From: Nereocystis luetkeana
Lineage: Eukaryota > Sar > Phaeophyceae > Laminariales > Laminariaceae
NCBI GenBank assembly: GCA_031213475.1
Contig: JARUPZ010000007.1
Location: 9,722,458 to 9,786,457 of the forward strand
Length of the DNA: 64,000 bases
Reading direction: 5' to 3'
The translations under genes were made by a program, and so were the position numbers. Shown here one piece after another: positions 34,621 through 46,500 of the stretch. The notes below the pieces were generated by a model. It searched no databases. It was given only the letters and a program-made list of their open reading frames with translations, and was not told the origin of the DNA. The stretch's first letter is position 1. Every line of letters starts with the position of its first letter.

Positions 34621-37384
34621 AGAGTTCGATCGGCGCGCGTCATCGTGCAGTACTAGCCTCAGTGGCGTAAGAGGCGAAAAAATGGTCGACCTTTCTGCCG
34701 TTTTGAACGAACGATCAGCAACATCATATCATCTCTCATTATTTTGCTGACCCATCGCGACCCCCCGTTCGCCAACATAGCTACTCAGTTAATCTCAGGA
34801 GATATCCCCTCCTTAGTCACTGCGACAACAGCACTATTAACAGTACTCTGACACTGACACCACAATGCCATGTACACTATCAGCACATCAGCACGTACGT
34901 AATACAGAACGTCGATACTACGATATGGAACACAGAACTTCGTTACAAACCACCTTGTAGTACTTCGTTACAAACTACTCGGTACACCGCAGTACTTCGT
35001 TACTACCGTGGAATAGACACACACCTGGACTACGTAGACACTACGATATCAGGAGTATTACATACGTCACGAGTACCAGATAGGCGGTACTAACGGTTAA
35101 TATCTGAGAACATATAACGAAGCCCTCCCCGCTGTGTGCCACAGCCTCACAAAAAGTGGCAGCAGTGAGCACCGGCTCCGACCCCGCCTTAGCACTACTC
35201 CCGAAAAACACTTACCAGGTACTCTACACGCCCAAGCACATCCGTGCATACACACAGACACATAAAATGCATTGCAATCAGCTTTGTAACGTAACGCCGT
35301 ATTTCGGTCCATATGGATGAACTCACGGCTACTGCAATGCAGCCGACACGGCGTGTTTGCCATGAACAAAAAAAACAAAAAATACTAACTGGTACTCTAC
35401 AACCAACAAGAAGAGCAGATCAAGAGCAGAGGTACTACTGCAGGCAAACAAGAGTATAGAGGTCCCACAACAGCGGCAGGCAGTATGCTCTGTGCATCAA
35501 AACGTACAGTATCCGATCATCCTGTCACGAGTACAGAGAGGTGAGTAGACTAGACTTGAGAATACAGGAATCAATGTAGACTTACAACCACACCGAGCAG
35601 CGGCACAAAACAGCAGCAGCAGAGCACTACAGTAGACATGGTACAGAAAAAATGCTATGCACATTCCTGTCTACGGTACAGCAATACTGATGGGAACAAC
35701 GAAGCTTATCGGCAAACACATCACAACATTCCAACGCACCCCCCCCACCACCCACCCCCCCAAAAAATCCGAGCCTATATCAGTTAAGGGACACTTACGA
35801 TACTTTCACAACTGAAAGGGAAATACCAGGTACCTACTATTAATACTATCACGATACGACAACCAAACCCACTAGACTAATAGTCGATCGTATCATACAG
35901 TATGAGTAGAATAAAAAAAATAAAACCGGCAGCGAAGCGAATGAAAAGCTAAAGCAAAAATAAAAGCATCGCTAGTAATGACAGAATGGAAGTGGATGTG
36001 CTTTTCGCCCGCTAGCCGACTAAACTAAAAACTAAAAAAACCCATCCCCTCTCTTCTCTTCCAAACAAAATCGTCCGCATGCATGCATCATTATTATGCG
36101 GCATGCTTAAACCGCGGACCGAAAAGAGCTCCCCCCCCCTCCCCTTCCCTCCCACGTATAAAGGGCTAACGTTTATGTTTCCCCTTTCTTGTTGCGCTAT
36201 ACACTCGCACTCTGTTCGGAGATATAAGCACAATTTGAGCACCAATAAGAACACCCAAACAGTCCTTACATTTCCGGACAAACTAGTACCAAAGGTACCA
36301 TTCTACTAGCTCGTTACCACAACAAAAAGCGATCTGCATCGTTTTTCTTTGGCGTACCCGTTCAGTGGTTACGGTAGTGCTCTTAGGGAGGCCTGTAAAA
36401 GCCGAGGATGTGTGCCTATCAAGCAACCTCTTCTGAAACAAAAAAACGAGCCAGTAAATAAGAGTAACCGCTATTAACACATTATTACTACCAGAGTACC
36501 AGTACAACAGTATACCAGGTTCGGGGGTACATATTTCCTCCCGAAACAAAACACAACAACCAAGACGAATTTTTGGGGAGGAAATAAAAAGCAAAACCTG
36601 TGTTTGGCTGCATCCCGATCGCCGCCCCCCTCCCCCCCCCCCCTACACCCCCCTACACCCTCCTCGTGAGAGGCGCCCACCGGTTTCAACCGGCAAGCAG
36701 GTACTAGTGGTACAGTAGCAGCAGCTGCTCTACGATGGCTACAGCAACGACCAACCAACCATGGCAACAACACTACCACTCTGGTCGGAAATATAAGGCA
36801 TATTTAGACATTAATACGAAGGCCAAGCGGTCCTTATATTCACCGTCAAAGTGGTACGAGAAGAACGCGCATAACGCCACAATGGAGAGCTACACATAAA
36901 AAACAAAAAACGATCGTCCTGTGTGGACGGACGGACGGTCGAACTGCCGTGGACGGGTGTGGTATAACGTTAAAATCCTGTCGCTCGGTATAGTATATAT
37001 ATGCTGTTCGTGGACGGCATTTGATTCGACAGCACATGCTGCAGAAAACGCCGTCAGACCGTGAAATGACCTTCCCAACACCCACACACCCACCCGTCTA
37101 ACCATCCATCCATCCCCCTATCTACGCACCCACCCATCCCGATCCCGCGACACTCGATCTAGGCACGCCTCCTCCCGGGCAAACTCTTGTCAGCAGGCGA
37201 CAGAAAACAGAAGGACCACAACAATAAGGAAAAGAGAGATTCAACAAAACAGCTACCAGTAGGGTAGACTTTAGACTATAATACTGTATTTGCTGCGGTG
37301 TGTGCTATATATAGATACGTCTATCATAGGTTTACGATGTTTCTTCTCTCTCACTCCCTAGGGATGGATCGCGGTGCTGCTACT

Positions 37385-37427
37385 GGTGGTGGTGGTGGTG
37401 GTGGTGGAGGTGGTGGTGTCGGTGGTT
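37385..37427. repeat. GGT microsatellite in the kinase 3' UTR
   Basis: About fourteen GGT/GGA units immediately 3' of the kinase stop codon on the minus strand (ACC repeats in the transcript). Confidence 0.85.
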
Positions 37428-37430
37428 GGA

Positions 37431-37535
37431 TCAATCGTCAATGGCGAGTAGGTCCAGTAGCATGCCTGCCACGGCCTTCATGGTGGGACGCATGCCGCGT
37501 TCCGTGGAGAGGCAGCGCCACAGCCACTCGCACAC
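37431..37535 (-). CDS. Kinase exon 9: subdomain XI and stop
   Basis: After acceptor CCTTTGGGCAG the exon reads VCEWLWRCLSTERGMRPTMK, then AVAGMLLDLLAIDD and TGA at 37433-37431. W-R-C plus the RPT motif is the standard end of a TKL/Tyr-kinase-like or related Ser/Thr kinase domain, with the conserved Arg of subdomain XI. A GGT microsatellite (37385-37427) begins just after the stop, in the presumed 3' UTR. Confidence 0.88.
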   Translation of the reverse strand: MCEWLWRCLSTERGMRPTMKAVAGMLLDLLAIDD

Positions 37536-40500
37536 CTGCCCAAAGGAAAGTTTCACGTACAACATGTACCGGCACAACACGCAAGGCACAACAAGGTTAC
37601 TTACAAAAGGGCTAGTATGCGCGGAGGCATTTTTCCGACACCGAACGAATCATTTCTGAGGGGAAGAAAGCTACGGTGCCATTCTGGTGGGAAATACAGG
37701 GTGCACTTACATGGCCACAAAAAGGTCCGAATGCACTATTTTTTAACGATCAGACTGGAACTCGTGTACATGTACTCTGCATTTCCCGGCACAAATCAAT
37801 CGCCATCGCATTAGAACGGCCACAAGAAGAGCACAGCAGAACAGCTCACTATCAATGCCAATCACAATAATAGTGGCGAAACGAGAAATGTGACTCACGC
37901 GTGACTTGTTGGGCACCGAGTCGTCCAGCCTCTCCGGCAGCAGCATGATCTCGTCGAACGAGCCGTCATACATGCTCCTCTCCTTCACTGCGCACTGTTA
38001 AATTGTAGGAGTTGCAAGGCGGGTAGTATGGGTTCTGTGTGTTTTGTATGCGTTGTATGCGCGCAATGCGGGACTGTGTGTTTGTATGCATTGTATGCGC
38101 GTTGTATGAGAATGTGTGCTAGTATGCGTTGCATGCGCACAGTATGAGCACTGTGTGAGTTTTTATTAGTAATATGCCCGTAGTATGAGCACTGTGTGAG
38201 TTTTTATTAGTAATATGCTCGTAGCATGAGCACTGTGCGTGTCTGTGGGCATGCACGTAGTATGAGCATCTCATTAGAATCATAATCGACACAGAAAGGC
38301 AAGGAGCACAACGAAAAATGACGAGATAACGCAATAAATAGAAGATGAACAACGTGAAGGGGGGAGGGGGGGTGTACCCGATAGGAGTGATGGTACTCGA
38401 TATCATGCATGGCCGTAGTCGTATGGCCATAGACCCTCGCATCCTCATTGTGCCGAGGCGGAGCGCGTCGGGTGTTCACCGACCAGGCAGACATTGCTTG
38501 TACCAAGCGCGAAGCGCCGTGAGGGGGCGAGTCGCATGAAGGGTGAGCTGCATCCCACTAAAATCCGCTTGTGAGGCGGACTTGCATAATGACAGCTTCA
38601 ATTAGTTAAGTTAGTTTCCGGTGTCGCCACTTCCAGAGACAGCAATGGGAGTACTATGTAACTAACTGCCTCTTGGGTGCCTTACCATAAACACTACGTG
38701 ATACGACCATGCCCCGAATGCGGACTAAAAGTTATTTACCTCGCACTTATGATCACACTCGACCATCAGCTGTGACCGACCCACAAAAAACAAAAAGTAC
38801 CCTGGTTGTCTAGCTCACGTAGTGAGCGGCATGTTTTACAGTGTCGTTGCCAACCGACGCCAACCCAACCTGCAGTATACCTGGTATATAATAGGGGAGG
38901 GGGGGGGGGGGGCGTTCGTAGAAAGTGAGGGGGTGGAAGGGGAGAGAGGAGACCTGACTGACGGTTTCATCGAGAAATGTATTATGCGGCATGTAGACTA
39001 CTGTAAGTGCTGTACTCTGCACGACGAGAGCGCAAGAAACATCCTTAGGTTAATAAAGCGGGATGAACTTTAGTCCGGCAACGGAAGGACCATTGGGATA
39101 TGCATATTGTGACCCATACGGTCCTTACCTCTCAGCACATCATGATACCAGGTGGTAGAACTCACGTGCAACGAGTTCACGCGAACTAGACGCAGACCCG
39201 GCTAACTAGTATCATACCTACGTAAGGAAATGGAATATGCGATAACTTTTGGTTCCATATAAGCACAAAAAGAACCCGGGGATGATGCCAGGGGATGGAG
39301 GGCTATATGTAAATTCGGTCGATATTTCGATATATCGAGACGTGTCTTCCTTCTTTTTGGTTTCCCTCGGCTTTTCTCTTCCTTCGGGGAATGTTTATGA
39401 GTGGTCAACGTTCAAGATATTGTAGTCCAGAAGGCTACTGTAGTCCAATAGGCTAATGTAGTCCAATATTATACTGTGGTCCAATAGGATACCGTGGTCT
39501 GTTAATAGCCCAATAGTGTTTCTTCTTCTCTCGGGGAATGCAGGAGTGGTCAACGTTGAAGCTTTTGTAGTCCAAAAGGCTACTGTGGTCCAATAGGCTA
39601 CTGTAGTAGTTCAACAGGCTACTGTGGTCTAATCCAAGAGGTTTTCTTCTTCTTTCGGGGAATGTTTATGAGTGGTCACCGTTTCAGCTCATCATTATGC
39701 TGCACATTTTAGGATGGCAAACGCAACAAATAAAAAGTCTTCCTAATAGTACATAAATACGACACGTGATGCAAATAAATAAAGTAACAAAACTTCCTGC
39801 TAGGTACACCATATCCAAAACTGCCAGTATATATGCTTGAAATAAATACTAGACATACCTGAAAGTGGAAGATCTCTGACGCGTCCCCCCCATCATTGTA
39901 TATTTCTTGTAGTTCCATCGGTTCTTGGTCTATCATGAGGAGCTGCTCACATTAACATTGATATTACATAAAATAGCGGTCGCGCCAGAGAGCACGGGGA
40001 AGGGAAGGGAAGGGAAGGGAAGGGAAGGGAAGGGAAGGGAAGGGAAGGGAAGGGAAGGGAAGGGAAGGGAAGGGAAGGGAAGGGAAGGGAAGGGAAGGGA
40101 AGGGATGGGAAGGGAAGGGAAGGGAAGGGAAGGGAAGGGAAGGGAAGGGAAGGGAAGGGAAGGGAAGGGAAGGGAAGGGAAGGGAAGGGAAGGGAAGGGA
40201 AGGGAAGGGAAGGGAAGGGAAGGGAAGGGAAGGGAAGGGAAGGGAAGGGAAGGGAAGGGAAGGGAAGGGAAGGGAAGGGAAGGGAAGGGAAGGGAAGGGA
40301 AGGGAAGGGAAGGGAAGGGAAGGGAAGGGAAGGGAAGGGAAGGGAAGGGAAGGGAAGGGAAGGGAAGGGAAGGGAAGGGAAGGGAAGGGAAGGAAAGGGA
40401 AGGGAAGGGAAGGAAACGTGAAACAGACGAATGTCAACATATTCTTGTTTTCATGCCAGACGACAATCAATGCGCAGTGTAAGCTTTGACGTCGATCACT

Positions 40501-43500
40501 CGCACAAAAAAGCGGGCATATCGACCACGAAGGGAAACCTTAAACCTTATTCGCGCATCGGACAGAGCATGTCCTAAACCATCATGTACAGACAGACCAT
40601 CTACAGAAACATCTACAGATACATCGTCTACAGGTATGTCATCTACATAAAGTTCCTCTACAGATAGATCCTAAGCCGCCGTACCGTGTGAGTTGTTGCA
40701 CAGGATATGTATATAGCGCAGATCCAATCCAGGAAACACGTTCTCGATCATACCGGAATACGGCTCCCATTCGGTAACATGAGCTAGATCATATAGATCA
40801 TACAGATCATACAGATCATTCATCTATTTGCCCTGAAATATCTCGATCACGAAGTAGGAATCGCCGATCTGTCCGACGTGTGAGCTTAGTGGACACGAAA
40901 ATCTTGTTTCACTTTCTAAAAGTTGCCTTCTACCTCCCAATTTCTCGAGTGCTTTTTACCTCCCGATTTCTTAATTATCACGGGCTACCAATTTCTTAAG
41001 CTGGTTTATAACTCCCAATTTCTTGAGTTTGTTTCCCATTCCCGACTTCTTAAGCTGCATACTAACTCCCAATTTCTCAAGTTGAATTACTAACTCTCGA
41101 TTTCTCAAAGGTGCTTACCAACTGCCAACTTCTTAAGTTTCGTTCTAACTCCCAAATTCTTAGGTTACTAACTCCCGATGTCTTACGTCTTTGTCTCACT
41201 CCCAATCTATCACGTTGCTTTCTCGCACTGCACTGCTGTACAATTGTTCCTTCTTAATATTTTCGTAGAATTAATGGTTTCGTAGAACGTGTATGTCGTG
41301 CGTGTCGTATCCAGTAAGAGACATGGCATTGCGTTGTCTACTCTGCTTACGGCCAACGTAGTATCTCTGTGGCGTATGTTTGTGACCACTGAACTTGAAG
41401 CTCTCTAGGATTGAAGAATAGGCACGGACACTGGTTCTGCTGTATGTCGACGGGTAGAAAGAACGGTTTTATGTTAAGAACACACACCCAGATCTAGACT
41501 ACAGCAGCAGCAAGTGCTCTTTCTACTGCAGTCTACCTGGTATACTTGTATATTGCTGGACTGTTGCTCTCACCGTGTGCGCGAACATGTTGTTCTCCCT
41601 TAGCTCCCGCCGAAAGAAAACGTAGACCATCACAACGGCGAACGAAAAGACGTCGCCATCAGGGCCGGCATGAATTGCGCTGTTCAGATTTTCCACCGGG
41701 ATGTACCCGGGGCTCCCCGTTCTTGCCTCAGTATTCGCGCCGATGTCTATCAAAGTACAAGGTATTGCACAAGGTGTTTGCGCGGTATTTTGAGGCAGGG
41801 AATCACGGGGGGGGCAGGCGCATGCATACATCATGCGGAAGGGGGTATCAGGGCGTAGGGGATCGGGGTCACGCTCGTTACTGCTGTGTGCTGTTGAAAA
41901 CCTGCAGGACAGGGATAGGAGGTTGGGGGATCACGCCTTTCTCTTCTTGTTCGTTGCTGTTGATGTCTGGTGTGACATTTACCTTTGGTATGTTCAGTAT
42001 GTTTTCCTGATTTGTTCTCTCTTTAGTCTATACGTGTGCACGGAATATCAGCCTATTGATAGCCGAGTATCTTTTGTCTTTGAAAATAGTATAGTCATTC
42101 TGTCAATCTTCTTTTCCTTGCTCTTCTTGCTTGGAGCAGACTATTACCTGGTAAGTCCTACTATTCATCGTAGAAACGCCAATCAACAGTTTTTTCTAAT
42201 CGCGCGCCATGCCGAATTCGCCAACCTTGGCAGTCAACATTGTCTCTTTCCCTCCTACTAACCAGTTAAGGACTGCACTCCCAACCTGGGGACAAATCAC
42301 TTGTATTTAGAGTCCGATATATGCGTATAGTACAGTGCAGTAATAAAAGGGGTGGCTATACCGACACTGATGCTGCCCGCTTTTACATCCCTGTGGGCCT
42401 TTCCCTTGGCGTGCATGTGGTTCACCCCGCATGCGGTCTCGTGCAGGAGTCTGCAAGAGGGCACTGCACTTCTCTGTCCGTGCCTCTTTCGCAGGCTCGT
42501 GCACGAGGGCGCATAATGCGCGCTGAGCCGCATGCACGACAACAAGAGAAGGCCACAGGGACATAGAAGCGCGCGTGTGTGCGTGTCGCGACATCACTGT
42601 TGTAGAAGGCGGCGACGAAACAACTTTTGACAGCTAAGGTCAAGGTCGCCGACTTCTTCGGCACAGCGTGCGAGCGATGAGAAAACAAATCACGCGCTTC
42701 AGAAGTGGCATCCCTTGTCGAACCCAACAAAAAAACAACAAAAAAGGCAGGGGGGGGGAAGGCAAATCATGACAAAGACCCCAAGACCAAAGATAAAGAC
42801 TGCTGGTATAGACTAGTTTTCTATCATACTGTGTACCAAGTATAAACAACCTAAGAAGGCAAACGACACCAAGCTGGACAGACGAAAGACAAAGCACAAG
42901 ATACCAAAAAGACAAAAGACACGCAAGACAACAAGCAACAGCGACACCGACAAGACACCAAAACGTTGCGACCACCCGACCCCCGACCCCTGCCCTCGAG
43001 TCTTCAACCATAGAAGCACCGGAAAACGTTTTTTCTCTATGCTCATCTAAAATAACAGAAGGCGTGACCTCCCATCCCTGATCGTCTGGATACCCCCATC
43101 CGCATGTATGCATGCGCCTGCACCCCCCGTGATTCCCTGCCTCAAAATGCCGCGCAAACCTTGTGCAATACCTTGTACTTTGATAGACATCGGCGCGAAT
43201 ACAGAGGCAAGAACGGGGAGCCGCAGGTACATCGCGGTGGAAAATCTGAACAGCGCGGTCGAGGCCGGCCCCGATGGCGACGTCTTTTAGTTCGCCGTTG
43301 TGATGGTCTACGTTTCTTTCGGCCGGAGCCCAGGGAGACCAGCGTGTTGGTATTAACTCTCAACATGTTGTTCTCCCTCAGCTTCGGCCGGAAGCAAACG
43401 TAGACCATGAGAACGGTGGACGAAAAGACGTCGCCATCCGGACTAGCCTCGATCGCGCTGTTGAGATTTTCCACCGGGAGGTACCCGGAGCATCCCGCGC

Positions 43501-46500
43501 TCGCTTCCGTTCTCGCTCCGACGTCTATCAAAGTACAAGGTGTTATACAAGGTTTGCTGCGGCATTTTGAGGCCGGGAGACACGGGGGGGCGCAGGCGCA
43601 CGTATACATGCGGATGAGGTAGGGGATCGGGGATGGGGGTTGGGGGGTCGCGCCTTCTGTAGTCATAGAGGAGCATATAAAAAAATAATCCGCTACTACT
43701 GCGTGAGTTAGCTTGAAATCTTCAGGACAGGGATCGGGGGTCGGGGGTCACGCTTTTTTCTTCGTCGTTGCCGTTGCTCCCGTTGTTGCTGTTGTTGTCA
43801 CTATCCTGCCTGTCTTCTGCGTATCTTGCCTTCTAGTCTCTTTGTCTTTTTTTCTGCCCAGCTTTTTACCGTTTGTCTTCTAAGCTTCTACTTGGTACAC
43901 GGTGGGATAGACTACGTACATAGTCTTTCATCGTTTGTTTTCAGATTTGATGTCAATAATTTTGGCATTTTCCCCCAACACTTGTTGTTCTTGTGGTTGG
44001 GTTCGATAGGGGATGCCCCTTCTGCAATGTCTCATCTTGATTTTCTCATCGCACGCCATGGCAAAGAAATCAGCAAAACCTAAACCTTGGCAGTCAAAGT
44101 TGTCCCGTCCCCCTCCTCCACCTACAATGATGTCGCCCTCTTTCGCATCCCTGCGGGCCTTTCCCTTGGCTTGCACGCGGCTCAGCCCGCTTGTGGCCTC
44201 GTGCTGGGGTCCCCAAGAGGCATGGCAGACTGCCTAGAGGCAGGGCAGACTGCCTCTTGAGGGCTCCTGCTTGAGGCCGCACGCGAGGTGAGCCACATGC
44301 ACGCTCAGGAAAAAACGTATAGGGACGTGGAAGCAGGCAACGTCATTATCGTCGGAGAAGGAGGCGAGTGACAGCGTTGACTGCCAACGCTACACCGACT
44401 TCTTCGGCCTGGCGTGCGATGACGAAAACAAATAAAATCGATAAGACACGTTACACTACTCGTACAGCACATTTCAATGGTTTCCCTGATTACGTTAGCG
44501 TGATACTTTCTGTCCGACGGGACTCCCTTTACCCAAAACTCGTGGGAGTTCTATTCTTATTTTTGCCAAATTGCAGTGTTCGTGCACCTAGGCTATAGGG
44601 CTATTCATTCATCAACCATTGACTGGACTGTCATTTTTGGTAAAGTCAGTTTATGGGTGACTTCGAAATAAGAGCTCCTTAAGGGCAAGTGAGGAGCCTC
44701 ACAAAAAAATGGTGCACCTCTGCTCTACCTATGACCTCAGAACCGTTGGCTTCTCGCAGGGGTGTGTGCGATCGTTTTTCAGCGCTCTATCGCCAGAACG
44801 GGAAGGTTAAGGTTGCCAATATCACCGAACAGCACTGTGTTTTCGGAAAGATCCGTTCGAGAGCCTTCCGATTCTATAACGTACCTGGTACGACCTTCAG
44901 CACCCTTACCGTAGTTGAGAAAACTACCAACAACGAGGAATAGAAGGCAGAAACGATGACAACTACACTAAAGACGAAAGGCAAAACGTTAGGCTATCAT
45001 ACCGTGTACCTAGTATGTTACAGACTGAAAAGACACGAGGTACAAACACGGAACAAACAAACGTAAAGAGGGCCCAAAAGGCTAAAAAGACACAACACGA
45101 CAACAATCAGCAGCAAGAAAACAGCACCGTGATGAGCATTTACGTCTTGGTACTACAGTCGTAGCATAGATAGTTTGTGCTTCACATATCCCACCGCCTT
45201 GAGGGAGGCTGCCGACACCTACCACACACAGGAAGGTCCTTTTCGTTGCTCCTTTCTTTAGTACGCTCGGCGTAAATATAGCATACTCGTCCACGAGATG
45301 AGGGCGGAGTCTTCGAAAACGCGTGACGTTCTTAAGGTTGGCCATTGAACACATTGAACAGTAGTGACCAGACGTATGCTACGACAAGGATTGCAACATG
45401 GAGCACAGTACCGTTTTTTGTTGAATTTAGGGTACAAGTACCTTTTTCGTTATAATTAGGAGTGATGTACCTTTTTCTGGTTGAAATGATGTGTACTGTA
45501 CCCTGGTTTGGCCTAACTATTAATGACCGACGGGGCTCCTAAACCGATAAATCATCCTACAGCAATATACCACTGGAATACTTTTATTAATAGTGTCCTA
45601 TGTTCTACTGCATTGCTCATTGTACGCCTAGCCCGTGGGGTGATTGTCCATCTCGGGTTGTTGTCCATCTCTTTTTTTTCTTGATACGATACGATACCTT
45701 GTCTTTTCTTCTCTGTTTTTCCTACACGGGGCTTTTCTTTTCTTAAAACGATGCATCACGATATATACGTGTCTTTCCTTCATTTTTTTGTTCTTTTGTT
45801 TTCTCACCGCACGTCATACCGAAGTCGGCAACCTTGGCCGTCAAAGTCGTCTCGTCGCCTTCTCCCACGACGATGATGTTCCCCGCCTTGATGTCCCTGT
45901 GGACCTTCCCCTTGCCGTGCATGTGGCTCACCCCACACGCCGTCTCGTACAAGAGCCTACAATAAAAGTGGAGGGCAAGGGACACGGGCAGAGCAGGACC
46001 AGAGCAAGCACACCATAGCATGTGTCGGTCGGAAAAATAATAACTTTGATCAGAAGGCGGCGCGCAAGCGATTTTCGTGAAGAGTTTACCTGGTGCTAGA
46101 TACCTGGTATGTATGTAGATTACCACACTTCGAACAGATCATGATCTGAAACACATACCTGGTACCTTGGTAAGGTAGATCAACTTCATCATCTATTAAT
46201 ACTACTGTAGATCCTACATTTCCATAGTTGCCGGATATGAAATGTTGCACAAAAATAGCGATATCCTACAGATAGATCTCACCGGTCAACCATGTAGCAC
46301 AAGAGTCATGCCATACACAGATCACACCCGGCAAGCGGGAGGATCTCAAAAGTAGATCATGCAAATCCTATAAATCAGGGACACACATACATACGTTTCT
46401 GCCCCCGCAATATTGATGTACATCATGAGATGAGGATCTGATTCGATTCGTGCGATGGATGATACTGGAGACTCCAACATCGATGATCAGGCAAGGTCGC

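Larger units (their letters stand above)
34206..37430. other. Single-copy region downstream of the kinase, no gene recognised
   Basis: Apart from the repeat at 34395-34620 I see only short unrelated ORFs, TACCAGGTA motifs (35213, 35824), C-rich runs (35740-35760, 36626-36660), CCATCCATC words near 37100, and two small stretches with AATATAAGG/CCTTATATT ends (36220-36282, 36785-36846) that may be tiny inverted-repeat elements. Confidence 0.6.

Noticed and set aside
39378..39690. Regularly spaced short repeats that could suggest a CRISPR array
   Set aside because: The repeats are imperfect 18-bp tandem copies without unique spacers, in a eukaryotic intron.
39925..40482. Long ORFs of GREGK and LPFPS repeats on both strands
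   Set aside because: They only translate the GGGAA microsatellite; a 5-bp repeat with no stop is open in every frame of that strand.
43108..43666. Treating the plus-strand exon 7 copy as part of a second, plus-strand kinase gene
   Set aside because: It has an in-frame stop, its exon 6 partner is frameshifted, and no plus-strand Gly-loop or C-lobe exons exist in the window.
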